Shown here: positions 38,401-43,626 of the stretch, piece after piece | Layout: every line of letters begins with the position of its first letter | Numbering within the stretch: position 1 is the first letter of the stretch | Source: Allomuricauda sp. F6463D | GTDB lineage: Bacteria > Bacteroidota > Bacteroidia > Flavobacteriales > Flavobacteriaceae | Assembly: GCF_023015965.1 (NCBI RefSeq) | Contig: NZ_JALKAN010000002.1 | Coordinates: 682,001-746,000, forward strand | Length of the DNA stretch: 64,000 nucleotides | Reading direction: 5' to 3' | The notes under the pieces: generated by a model | Database searches by the model: none | Seen by the model: the letters and a program-made list of their open reading frames with translations, nothing else | Told to the model about the DNA's origin: nothing | Program-made: the position numbers and the translations under genes

Positions 38401-38527
38401 CCAAAATCTGACGGAATTTTACCGCGGAATCGTTATTGAGCAACAATTTGAGGTATGCTTTGGCAAGAGCATACGTTTTGCCGGAACCTGCAGATGCGCT
38501 ATATATTTTAAAATTAGACCCTTCCAA
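35402..38527 (-). CDS. AddA-like UvrD-type helicase/nuclease
   Basis: 1041 residues. Motif I (Walker A) SASAGSGKTYALAKAYLKL is near the N-terminus, then ILAITFTNKAVDEMKTRI, Walker B HYFIDEFQDTSKMQW, QAIYRWRGG, MTIHKAKGLEFPFVIFP and NVLYVALTRP. The C-terminal PD-(D/E)XK nuclease has SLRPDRIIIDG and IVDYKTGKPS. A superfamily 1 helicase-nuclease that resects DNA ends for RecA, expected to pair with the AddB-like protein. Start is a TTG at 38527, since an in-frame TAA lies 7 codons upstream and no ATG intervenes. Divergent from the superoxide dismutase gene. Confidence 0.9.
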   Translation of the reverse strand: MEGSNFKIYSASAGSGKTYALAKAYLKLLLNNDSAVKFRQILAITFTNKAVDEMKTRILDNLYAFGLNTVPIKQESLFRSLCDELSLTEEQLRKKARLILKRILHNYSFFEISTIDKFNHKIIKTFAHDLHLSQNFEVELNIDLLLEEAVGRLLERAGNDEKLTNVLIAFSLEKIDDDKSWDISYDLVEIGKLLFQENHAGHIDPLREKSIGDFQHIKQRIASESKLIEEKVKQLAQHVLDEIQNQGFDFADFPRQTLPNHFKKMIDAEFSPKKIYTSKTLEPNLTEGKLLKASDKRDVTSLAILILEHYLTLKELIYRHSYLQNIYGNIVPMTVLNEIAKEIKNIELDRDIIPISSLNAILSKEIKNQPVPFIYERMGEKYRHYFIDEFQDTSKMQWENLVPLIGNALESEDEKHERGSLFLVGDVKQAIYRWRGGRAEQFLDLINGKSHPFVVEPSIHSLDTNWRSYDEIVNFNNSFFTQMAPMLDNEDYRNLFLNDSHQKTNNNPGGYVHLSFLDNDEEDKDQAYCNETLKSIQYIISENHAYSDICVLVRDNKKGMLLADFLAQQNIPIISSDALLLSKNENIIFLISILKIFENAKDREAAYHILKFLSPDENGKHDFITENLENIESFLATEYHYNIVELKGKPVLTILETAIVQFELYYDSVAHISFLMDEVLDLEKREGPSVYAFLTFWEVKKDSLSIAAPDGVDAVKIMTIHKAKGLEFPFVIFPFANAIMDDKRKKKKSWVPAATNDASLGLEESLINNNKDMLEYNELTHQKYSIEEQKTLLDSMNVLYVALTRPVKGLFVISETNNKDIVSIEDASSYSHLFQLYVQQKNVPKNQDGSYTIGNFPIGEQEIFALEPTENYISYVTRPKEDSGFAISTKSGRLWDDERMEAIEMGNLIHFALSQIETEQDIDGVLERLEIEGHFPAESASDIKQKIMAVVNHPKLKNLFVKNQQILNEQEILTTDGHSLRPDRIIIDGNQATIVDYKTGKPSPKHKVQIADYADILTAMDYNIKQCIIVYIDQQIEPIFI

Positions 38528-38648
38528 GGATGTTTTTCCTGCAAATTAAGGATTCCTTGCCTGATGTTAACATGCTTTTAGTGGAATATAAATGTTAAAA
38601 CTTGTATTTTTACTTAATTAAAGTAATAACCTAAAAAAATAGAATATT

Positions 38649-39257
38649 ATGGCTTTTGAATTACCGAAATTACCGTATGCATACGATGCATTGGAACCAC
38701 ATATAGATGCTAGGACCATGGAAATCCACCATACTAAGCATCATAATGGCTACACTACCAAATTAAATGCCGCTATCGAAGGTACCGATTTGGATGGAAA
38801 AGAAATTGTTGACATTCTATCCAATTTGGATATGACCAACGCTGCCGTTAGAAACAACGGAGGAGGATTTTTTAATCACAGTCTTTTTTGGGAAGTAATG
38901 TCTCCGAACGGTGGGGGAGCCCCATCTGGGGAATTGGCTTCTGCAATTGATGAGGCATTCGGTTCATTTGATGCTTTTAAAGATAAATTTTCCGCTGCTG
39001 CTGCCACTCAATTTGGATCAGGTTGGGCTTGGTTGTGCGTGCACAAAGGTGGAAAGGTGGAAGTATGTTCCACTCCTAACCAAGATAACCCTATTATGCC
39101 CGGCGTAGATTGTGATGGTTACCCAATTTTAGGGTTGGATGTTTGGGAACATGCCTACTATTTGAACTACCAAAACAAACGTCCAGATTATATATCCGCA
39201 TTTTTTAATGTGATAAACTGGGACAAAGTTTCTGAGAATTACGCAGCTAGTAAATAA
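38649..39257 (+). CDS. Superoxide dismutase (Fe/Mn)
   Basis: 202 residues. Metal ligands are visible: the first His in [17 protein letters not shown], the second in [10 protein letters not shown], and Asp and His in [29 protein letters not shown] is the usual active-site strand. No signal peptide, hence cytosolic. Fe versus Mn preference is not decidable from this sequence. Own terminator downstream; single-gene unit. Confidence 0.96.
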   Translation: MAFELPKLPYAYDALEPHIDARTMEIHHTKHHNGYTTKLNAAIEGTDLDGKEIVDILSNLDMTNAAVRNNGGGFFNHSLFWEVMSPNGGGAPSGELASAIDEAFGSFDAFKDKFSAAAATQFGSGWAWLCVHKGGKVEVCSTPNQDNPIMPGVDCDGYPILGLDVWEHAYYLNYQNKRPDYISAFFNVINWDKVSENYAASK

Positions 39258-39282
39258 TAACTGGTTGACTTATAATATGAAA

Positions 39283-39310
39283 GCCGTGCACAAAGTGCAC
39301 GGCTTTTTTT
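39283..39310 (+). terminator. Terminator of the superoxide dismutase gene
   Basis: GCCGTGCAC-AAA-GTGCACGGC followed by seven T. Perfect 9-bp GC-rich stem. Confidence 0.95.
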
Positions 39311-39325
39311 ATTTCTGTTTTTTCT

Positions 39326-39402
39326 AAAATAGAAAAGGGCGAGGAAGACCTCACCCTTTTCGTCCCAAATCTTACCATAAACTTAACCTACTTATGCTAT
39401 GG
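39326..39402 (-). ncRNA. Candidate small RNA, copy 1 of a three-member family
   Basis: Minus-strand reading: a 39-nt conserved block (39402-39364, beginning CCATAGCATAAGTAGGTTAA) runs directly into a hairpin GAAAAGGG-GAGG/CCTC-CCCTTTTC and a T-rich end. The conserved block equals copies 2 and 3 except one base, while the hairpin sequence is different in each copy. A promoter with both -33 and -7 halves lies just upstream (39408-39438). No coding potential is seen. The product is about 75 nt. It might alternatively be a DNA-level repeat. Confidence 0.5.
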
Positions 39403-39407
39403 CGAGA

Positions 39408-39438
39408 CTAAAATACTGGTATTGTGTAAAATAACAAA
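39408..39438 (-). promoter_or_regulatory. Promoter of candidate small RNA copy 1
   Basis: Minus strand: TTTG (39438-39435), exactly 19 nt, TATTTTAG (39415-39408), one mismatch to TAnnTTTG. Predicted start at or next to base 39402-39404, the first base of the conserved 39-nt block. Confidence 0.55.
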
Positions 39439-39521
39439 GGGTTTTAAAAAATATTTTACGTTTTTAAAGAAAAATAAAACGTGCAGTTCATCGATAAAAT
39501 TGTTAAAACCTTGGTAGTCAA

Positions 39522-39595
39522 ACATAAAGAAGCCGGAGCATGCTCCGGCTTCTTTCCCCAAATCTTACCATGAACTTAACCTACTTATGCTATGG
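39522..39595 (-). ncRNA. Candidate small RNA, copy 2
   Basis: Conserved 39-nt block 39595-39557 (identical to copy 3), then a perfect 30-base palindrome at 39526-39555 (AAAGAAGCCGGAGCA and its complement). The hairpin has nothing in common in sequence with those of copies 1 and 3, although position and size are kept. Lies 155 bases from copy 1 in the same orientation. Confidence 0.5.
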
Positions 39596-39600
39596 TCCTC

Positions 39601-39608
39601 CAAATGTA
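39601..39608 (-). promoter_or_regulatory. -7 element of candidate small RNA copy 2
   Basis: TACATTTG on the minus strand, an exact TAnnTTTG match, ending 5 bases before the conserved block. No clear -33 TTG at the standard spacing. Confidence 0.45.
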
Positions 39609-39744
39609 AGCCAAGCATTGTTTTTGTTCCTAAGCTTTTAGACGAAACCCCCTTTAATTGGTTAAAGTGTACAAAGGGATTCATTAATTGATATATGTCA
39701 AGAAACTAAGTTGAAATTTTCTGATTGGTGGAAGTGAATAAAAT

Positions 39745-39774
39745 AAAAAAGGTGGAATAGCTTCCACCTTTTTT
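39745..39774 (-). terminator. Terminator at the end of the accessory operon
   Basis: AAAAAAGGTGGAA-TAGC-TTCCACCTTTTTT, perfect 13-bp stem. With its flanks it matches the hairpin of candidate small RNA copy 3 (43452-43481) over about 36 bases with one difference. On the minus strand it is followed by ATTTTATT. It lies about 150 bases past the last gene of the 39.9-43.2 kb cluster. Confidence 0.75.
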
Positions 39775-39926
39775 GATTTTAAATTATCTATGACTCCGCA
39801 TTTTTTACCAACCCCTGCAGTATGGATTTTAATATCCCTTATTCTTTGAATATAAAACCCAATCAAATTCTGGTGACACACCAAATTCGGAAGTAAATTA
39901 AAGGTCTTTGGGTGCCATTGAAAAGA

Positions 39927-40319
39927 TTAATCATAGAGTGTCAATTTTGGCTTTACCTGAACAACTTCACCATAACCATCATTTCCTCGTTTTATCAGAT
40001 AAAATTTATATTCATTGTCGGAATACGTTTTATAAAGGGGGGCGTCATACAAAAACTCTAAAAGTGAATCCCTGCTAATGATGTTGCTCTCTAATTCCGT
40101 TTTGAGAAAGATAGAGTGTGGCTTTGAAACTGGATATAATTTAACATGCTCATTTTTTGTCTTTTTCAATATAACTGGAAAGCTGGAAACTGGATGGAAG
40201 TCCAAAGGTGCTTCGACATATACTTTCTTAGCTCTTAAGAAACAAAAGTTTATGGTCAACCCAATTATAGTAATAATGGCTAGACCAATTACAATCAATA
40301 ACTTTTTTCTAAAAATCAA
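39927..40319 (-). CDS. Small membrane-anchored protein of unknown function
   Basis: 130 residues. After a basic start (MIFRKK) a single hydrophobic helix (LLIVIGLAIITIIGLTINF) anchors a roughly 100-residue domain outside the cytoplasm (VYVEAPLDFHPVSSFPVILK ... GYGEVVQVKPKLTLYD). I recognise no family. The start codon is TTG within TTGA, overlapping the stop of the glutaredoxin-like frame by 4 bases, so translation depends on that gene. Strongly AT-rich, like its neighbours. Confidence 0.55.
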   Translation of the reverse strand: MIFRKKLLIVIGLAIITIIGLTINFCFLRAKKVYVEAPLDFHPVSSFPVILKKTKNEHVKLYPVSKPHSIFLKTELESNIISRDSLLEFLYDAPLYKTYSDNEYKFYLIKRGNDGYGEVVQVKPKLTLYD

Positions 40320-40944
40320 TGTTTTGAGGCTAGATCTTTTATATATAACCGTAGGTTTGCGATGTCATGATCCAATCTGCCGTCGATAAGAAATAATGGG
40401 TAAAGTACCTTGTTCATTCCCGAACTTTGTAATTTCAGTAGCTTGAACATGTCTTTCAGGTATTCTTTATTATTTGAAGTGTTTATATATTTATAAGGTA
40501 TTTTCTTTCTGTCTAACATCTCCTTTGCATATTTAGACCGAGGGCAGCCTTCCTTATAAAAAAATATAATAGGATTATTCTTGGTATCGAATAAATTGAA
40601 CAACTCTTGTTTTCTGATTTTGCAACTTAGTTTCTAACTCAGTAGGTTTTGGAACATAGGTGTAATTGGTATTGTAAGACCATTTTTTGTTTTCCAAGAA
40701 AAAAAGTTTGATCATTTTTGTAGAATCTTTTGCCGCAACCAATTTTGGTTATTGGGTTATGATATCCTGATAGGTTTTTAGGTAATATGGTCAACGCTAT
40801 TTCCTGTCTTACATCTGTATCGTTGATTGCATAGAAAATGATGCCATCGATAACTTTATGTGTGTTGACTTTGACCTCATTGTTTTGTGCCATTAAACTT
40901 TGAAAGGCCAATAAGAATAAATTAAGTATATAGATGTGTTTCAT
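40316..40944 (-). pseudogene. Exported glutaredoxin-like protein, interrupted by two +1 frameshifts
   Basis: Frame 1 (from ATG 40944) gives a signal peptide (MKHIYILNLFLLAFQSLMAQ) and a domain ending ...LSGYHNPITK. The coding sense then continues one frame over (LVAAKDSTKMIKLFFLENKK, ending KPTELETKLQNQK), and again one frame over into LFNLFDTKNNPIIFFYKEGC plus PRSKYAKEMLDRKKIPYKYI, a glutaredoxin-like domain with a CPRS (CxxS) site. Both breaks are repaired by removing one A from an AAAA run (near 40741-40744 and 40617-40620). Joined, they make a protein of about 208 residues resembling two-domain Bacteroidota secreted glutaredoxins. Either a decaying gene or two sequencing errors. Confidence 0.65.
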
Positions 40945-40998
40945 AATTTAAATTCTGTTAATTGCTCGTATTGAAAAAACACATGCAAATAGAAAAGT

Positions 40999-41724
40999 TT
41001 AGTCTGATGGCTGCCGAGTTAAAATTATTTTTTCTTTTTTGGGCAACTGAATTAGTATAATTTGGTTATTAGTTCTTTTTTGAATCAAAAAAAGCTTTTT
41101 AATTGACATATCTTTATAGATTATATCAGTAGACTTCAATTTCACTTCAATGGTAGAGCTATATCCAAAAAAAGGTTCAGTAAAGATTTCAATTTCTTTG
41201 TATTCTATAGTTGATAGAATTAATCTATGGAAAATAGAACTTTGCAAACTTAGTTCGGGAAATTCTCCACTCTCATCAGATGCAATGGCCATTAATGTTT
41301 TATTGTCAACATCTTTAAGCAAAAGGTTTGTACCTTTTAAGGGTGTGCCATTTATGTTCTTTACATAGATTTTAATTAAACAATGATTACTGTTTTCAAA
41401 AATCGGAGGAGATTGTAATTTGTTTTTACTAAGAATTGTTATGTTTTGTTGGGCATCCACTTTTTCGTAAGGCTCAAATTGTAATATTAAGGTGTCTTTA
41501 CTAATGGTGTATAATCCTTTGGAGAGTTCTTTTGAACCTAAGTGAAGTAGTTTGGTTAGATTAAAAGTTCCCTCATTATTAAAACTATACTCAACCCCAA
41601 TATCATTAACCATCACTGTTGGCGATTTATAAGTAAAATTTCCCGAAAGAGTGTTTTGGGCAAAGCAACTATTTATAACAATAGGAAATATTGCTATAAA
41701 CAAAATAAATCTAACAACCTGCAT
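40999..41724 (-). CDS. Secreted protein with carboxypeptidase-regulatory-like domain
   Basis: 241 residues from the ATG at 41724. Signal sequence MQVVRFILFIAIFPIVINSC with a possible lipobox Cys. Residues about 25-105 form a beta-rich domain (LSGNFTYKSPTVMVNDIGVE). Residues about 120-195 look like a CarboxypepD_reg/Ig-like fold (IKIYVKNINGTPLKGTNLLL, ASDESGEF). The start lies 14 bases inside the end of the lipoprotein gene, indicating coupled expression. Strongly AT-rich. Function unknown; the context suggests a partner or modulator of the HExxH lipoprotein. Confidence 0.6.
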   Translation of the reverse strand: MQVVRFILFIAIFPIVINSCFAQNTLSGNFTYKSPTVMVNDIGVEYSFNNEGTFNLTKLLHLGSKELSKGLYTISKDTLILQFEPYEKVDAQQNITILSKNKLQSPPIFENSNHCLIKIYVKNINGTPLKGTNLLLKDVDNKTLMAIASDESGEFPELSLQSSIFHRLILSTIEYKEIEIFTEPFFGYSSTIEVKLKSTDIIYKDMSIKKLFLIQKRTNNQIILIQLPKKEKIILTRQPSD

Positions 41725-43186
41725 TACTTCCTTTTTGGGATTCAGGATTTCCATTTGTGTCTTTTTTTGTTAATTCAATTAAAATTACATCATTAATTCT
41801 TTTTTGTGTTGCTACAGGCAGCCCATTAAAGGCACTAGTAGAATGAAGACCAGCCCAGGCCATATCTTCATAAAACTGTCTACTATGATGATAACCTTTT
41901 ATATTACCAAACTCTTGTAGAGAATCAGCTATTGGTTTAATGTAATTGTTGGCAATGTATTCATGTCCATAGTTTAAGTATGCAGAAGCCCAGTCAGGTC
42001 CTAGCAAAGCTTGTTTTTGAGCTATGGTAGCAGCGTTGTAAGATGATGCAACAACATAAGAATGTATAGATTCATGCATCATAGTCCTTGCCCATGATAG
42101 GTCTGTTGCATTTCCCCATGCTTGTGAATCAAAGGTTGTGGTTACTGTGCCTGTAAGTTTGTTATATTTAGTAGATGTGGTTCCTGTTGCACCACCTAGG
42201 CTTCCATCCTTTACCTCCCAGTTAAAACCAGGGGTGTTGCTCGCAAACATTTGTAGAACATAGCCAACTCCTCTGTTAAGGGTCTTAAGGTCTTGGAGAA
42301 TTGTTTTAAGACATGGCTTTAAAGCAGTATCATCAATCTTTTCTTCGAAATCCTCCTCATTAATCGGCAGTAGCGTATCCTCCTCGGGGCAGTCTGCGTT
42401 CTTACCCGTCAGTGCTCTTTTCCATATGCCGTCAGTCCCAAAACCGCCGAACTTGCCCTGGCCCACTTCCGCAAAGGGCTCAGTGTCATATCCTGCACCG
42501 CCGCCATTGTTCGGCGCATACATGTTCCAATAATCATAATAACTGCCGGGGTCGTGGTTCCCGCCACCGCCGTTGTCGTTGCCTTCCTCGTTGTTGTTGG
42601 CATTTCCGCCACCGCCATTGCCTCCGTCTCCATTGCCGCCATTGGCGTCTACTGTTAAACAGGGCTCAGGTTCGCTGCCCATTTTGCCGTTCTGGCCTAG
42701 CTGCAGGCCAAAGGCTTCCAATTTGTACACCCCTATGGTCCCTTTAAAGGGCTTTTCCTGTCTGGGGCCCGCCACATACTCCGGCCAGTAGTCCTCGTCC
42801 ACCTCGTAGCGGAGCACAAAGGGCTCCCGCTGTACGCCTTCGTGGGTACGCTTGCCCACCACGTTGTAAAAAACGTTGTGGGGCGTACCCGTCACGTACA
42901 TCCTTAGCGAGTAGGTGGTGTTGCCCACGGAGTCTGTCACCGCCAGCACACGGCTGCCGTCCAGCACCACGTCCTCGTCATTGTTCTTGGAGGCCCAGCC
43001 CATTTTGGAGCTTTGCTGTTTTATGGAGCCGGAAAAATCGGGCAGCTGTTCAATGGTCAACGCTTTCAACAGCACATTGTCCTCTGTTTCTTGGTTCAGT
43101 TCTGGATAATTGGTTTCCTCCTTTTGGCAGTTCCAGGCCAAAAGGGCCAATAGCATTGCGGGCAGTAGGTTTCGCAATTGTTTCAT
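41711..43186 (-). CDS. Mosaic lipoprotein with putative zincin (HExxH) C-terminal domain
   Basis: 491 residues. Lipoprotein signal MKQLRNLLPAMLLALLAWNC, Cys at 20. Residues 21-180 form a globular domain, 180-225 a Gly/Asn/Asp-rich linker, about 226-275 a bridge, and 275-491 a C-terminal domain with HESIH near residue 370 and GHEYIANNY and YEDMAWAGL downstream, which could give further ligands. The DNA for residues 1 to about 275 is visibly GC-rich, while the rest is as AT-rich as the genes after it. The break falls around base 42,350. The composition step suggests a conserved exported N-terminus joined to an exchanged C-terminal effector. Confidence 0.65.
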   Translation of the reverse strand: MKQLRNLLPAMLLALLAWNCQKEETNYPELNQETEDNVLLKALTIEQLPDFSGSIKQQSSKMGWASKNNDEDVVLDGSRVLAVTDSVGNTTYSLRMYVTGTPHNVFYNVVGKRTHEGVQREPFVLRYEVDEDYWPEYVAGPRQEKPFKGTIGVYKLEAFGLQLGQNGKMGSEPEPCLTVDANGGNGDGGNGGGGNANNNEEGNDNGGGGNHDPGSYYDYWNMYAPNNGGGAGYDTEPFAEVGQGKFGGFGTDGIWKRALTGKNADCPEEDTLLPINEEDFEEKIDDTALKPCLKTILQDLKTLNRGVGYVLQMFASNTPGFNWEVKDGSLGGATGTTSTKYNKLTGTVTTTFDSQAWGNATDLSWARTMMHESIHSYVVASSYNAATIAQKQALLGPDWASAYLNYGHEYIANNYIKPIADSLQEFGNIKGYHHSRQFYEDMAWAGLHSTSAFNGLPVATQKRINDVILIELTKKDTNGNPESQKGSNAGC

Positions 43187-43243
43187 TACTTGTCAACTTT
43201 TAAATTATTAATAAAATCTGGGCGGGGACCTTAAAAAAATCAC

Positions 43244-43291
43244 CGCAACATACGGCATACGAACATTATGCTCGTATACATTTTTGCTGCG
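43244..43291. other. Bulged inverted repeat in the lipoprotein gene's upstream region
   Basis: Outer arms CGCA (43244-43247)/TGCG (43288-43291) and inner arms ATACGA (43257-43262)/TCGTAT (43272-43277), separated by unpaired stretches of 9 and 10 bases, about 60 bases upstream of the lipoprotein ATG. It could be an operator, or a fold recalling integron attC geometry. The required GTTRRRY end was not found. Confidence 0.3.
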
Positions 43292-43446
43292 CTTAACAAG
43301 TAATGGGGATTTGTGTTGGGACTAAACTAACAACTTTAACCCAATCTGCATTGTACAAAAACCTTAAAAAAACTGGGTTTTTTCCATAGTTTTAAAGCAA
43401 AAGGCATAGTTGACAGGAGAATAACAGCAATAATTTGGTTGTACAG

Positions 43447-43522
43447 AAAATAAAAAAGGTGGAATAACTTCCACCTTTTTTGCCCCAAATCTTACCATGA
43501 ACTTAACCTACTTATGCTATGG
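43447..43522 (-). ncRNA. Candidate small RNA, copy 3
   Basis: Conserved 39-nt block 43522-43484, then the perfect 13-bp hairpin AAAAAAGGTGGAA/TTCCACCTTTTTT (43452-43481) followed on the minus strand by ATTTTC. It lies about 100 bases downstream of purF on the same strand, so the hairpin could also serve as the purF terminator. Confidence 0.5.
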
Positions 43523-43528
43523 CAGTTA

Positions 43529-43536
43529 CTAAAATA
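43529..43536 (-). promoter_or_regulatory. -7-like element of candidate small RNA copy 3
   Basis: TATTTTAG on the minus strand, the same octamer as in front of copy 1, 6 bases before the conserved block. One mismatch to TAnnTTTG; no clear -33. Confidence 0.4.
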
Positions 43537-43626
43537 GGATGGCGGGTTACTGATTGTATAAAAACCCGCTGTTCTACTAGTTTCATCGATAAAATGCACA
43601 CTTTATATGCTTTTTATGATTTCTCC

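Noticed and set aside
39684..39884. 66-codon minus-strand ORF at the end of the accessory cluster
   Set aside because: It runs straight through the terminator hairpin at 39745-39774, whose stem is conserved elsewhere as non-coding sequence.
42409..42747. Long open frames on both strands in the GC-rich part of the lipoprotein gene
   Set aside because: They mirror the Gly/Asn-rich linker codons in other frames (Ala/Thr/Met-rich or Arg/His/Cys-rich products) and lack signals of their own.
43244..43330. Integron attC site (GCTTAAC at 43291-43297 fits the RYYYAAC end)
   Set aside because: No matching GTTRRRY partner at a fitting distance, no integrase, and the inner arms are too short; kept only as a low-interest inverted repeat.
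39364..43522. Three 39-nt repeats as a CRISPR or other spacer array
   Set aside because: Only three copies, spaced 154 and 3,888 bases apart, each with its own hairpin; no cas genes in the window.
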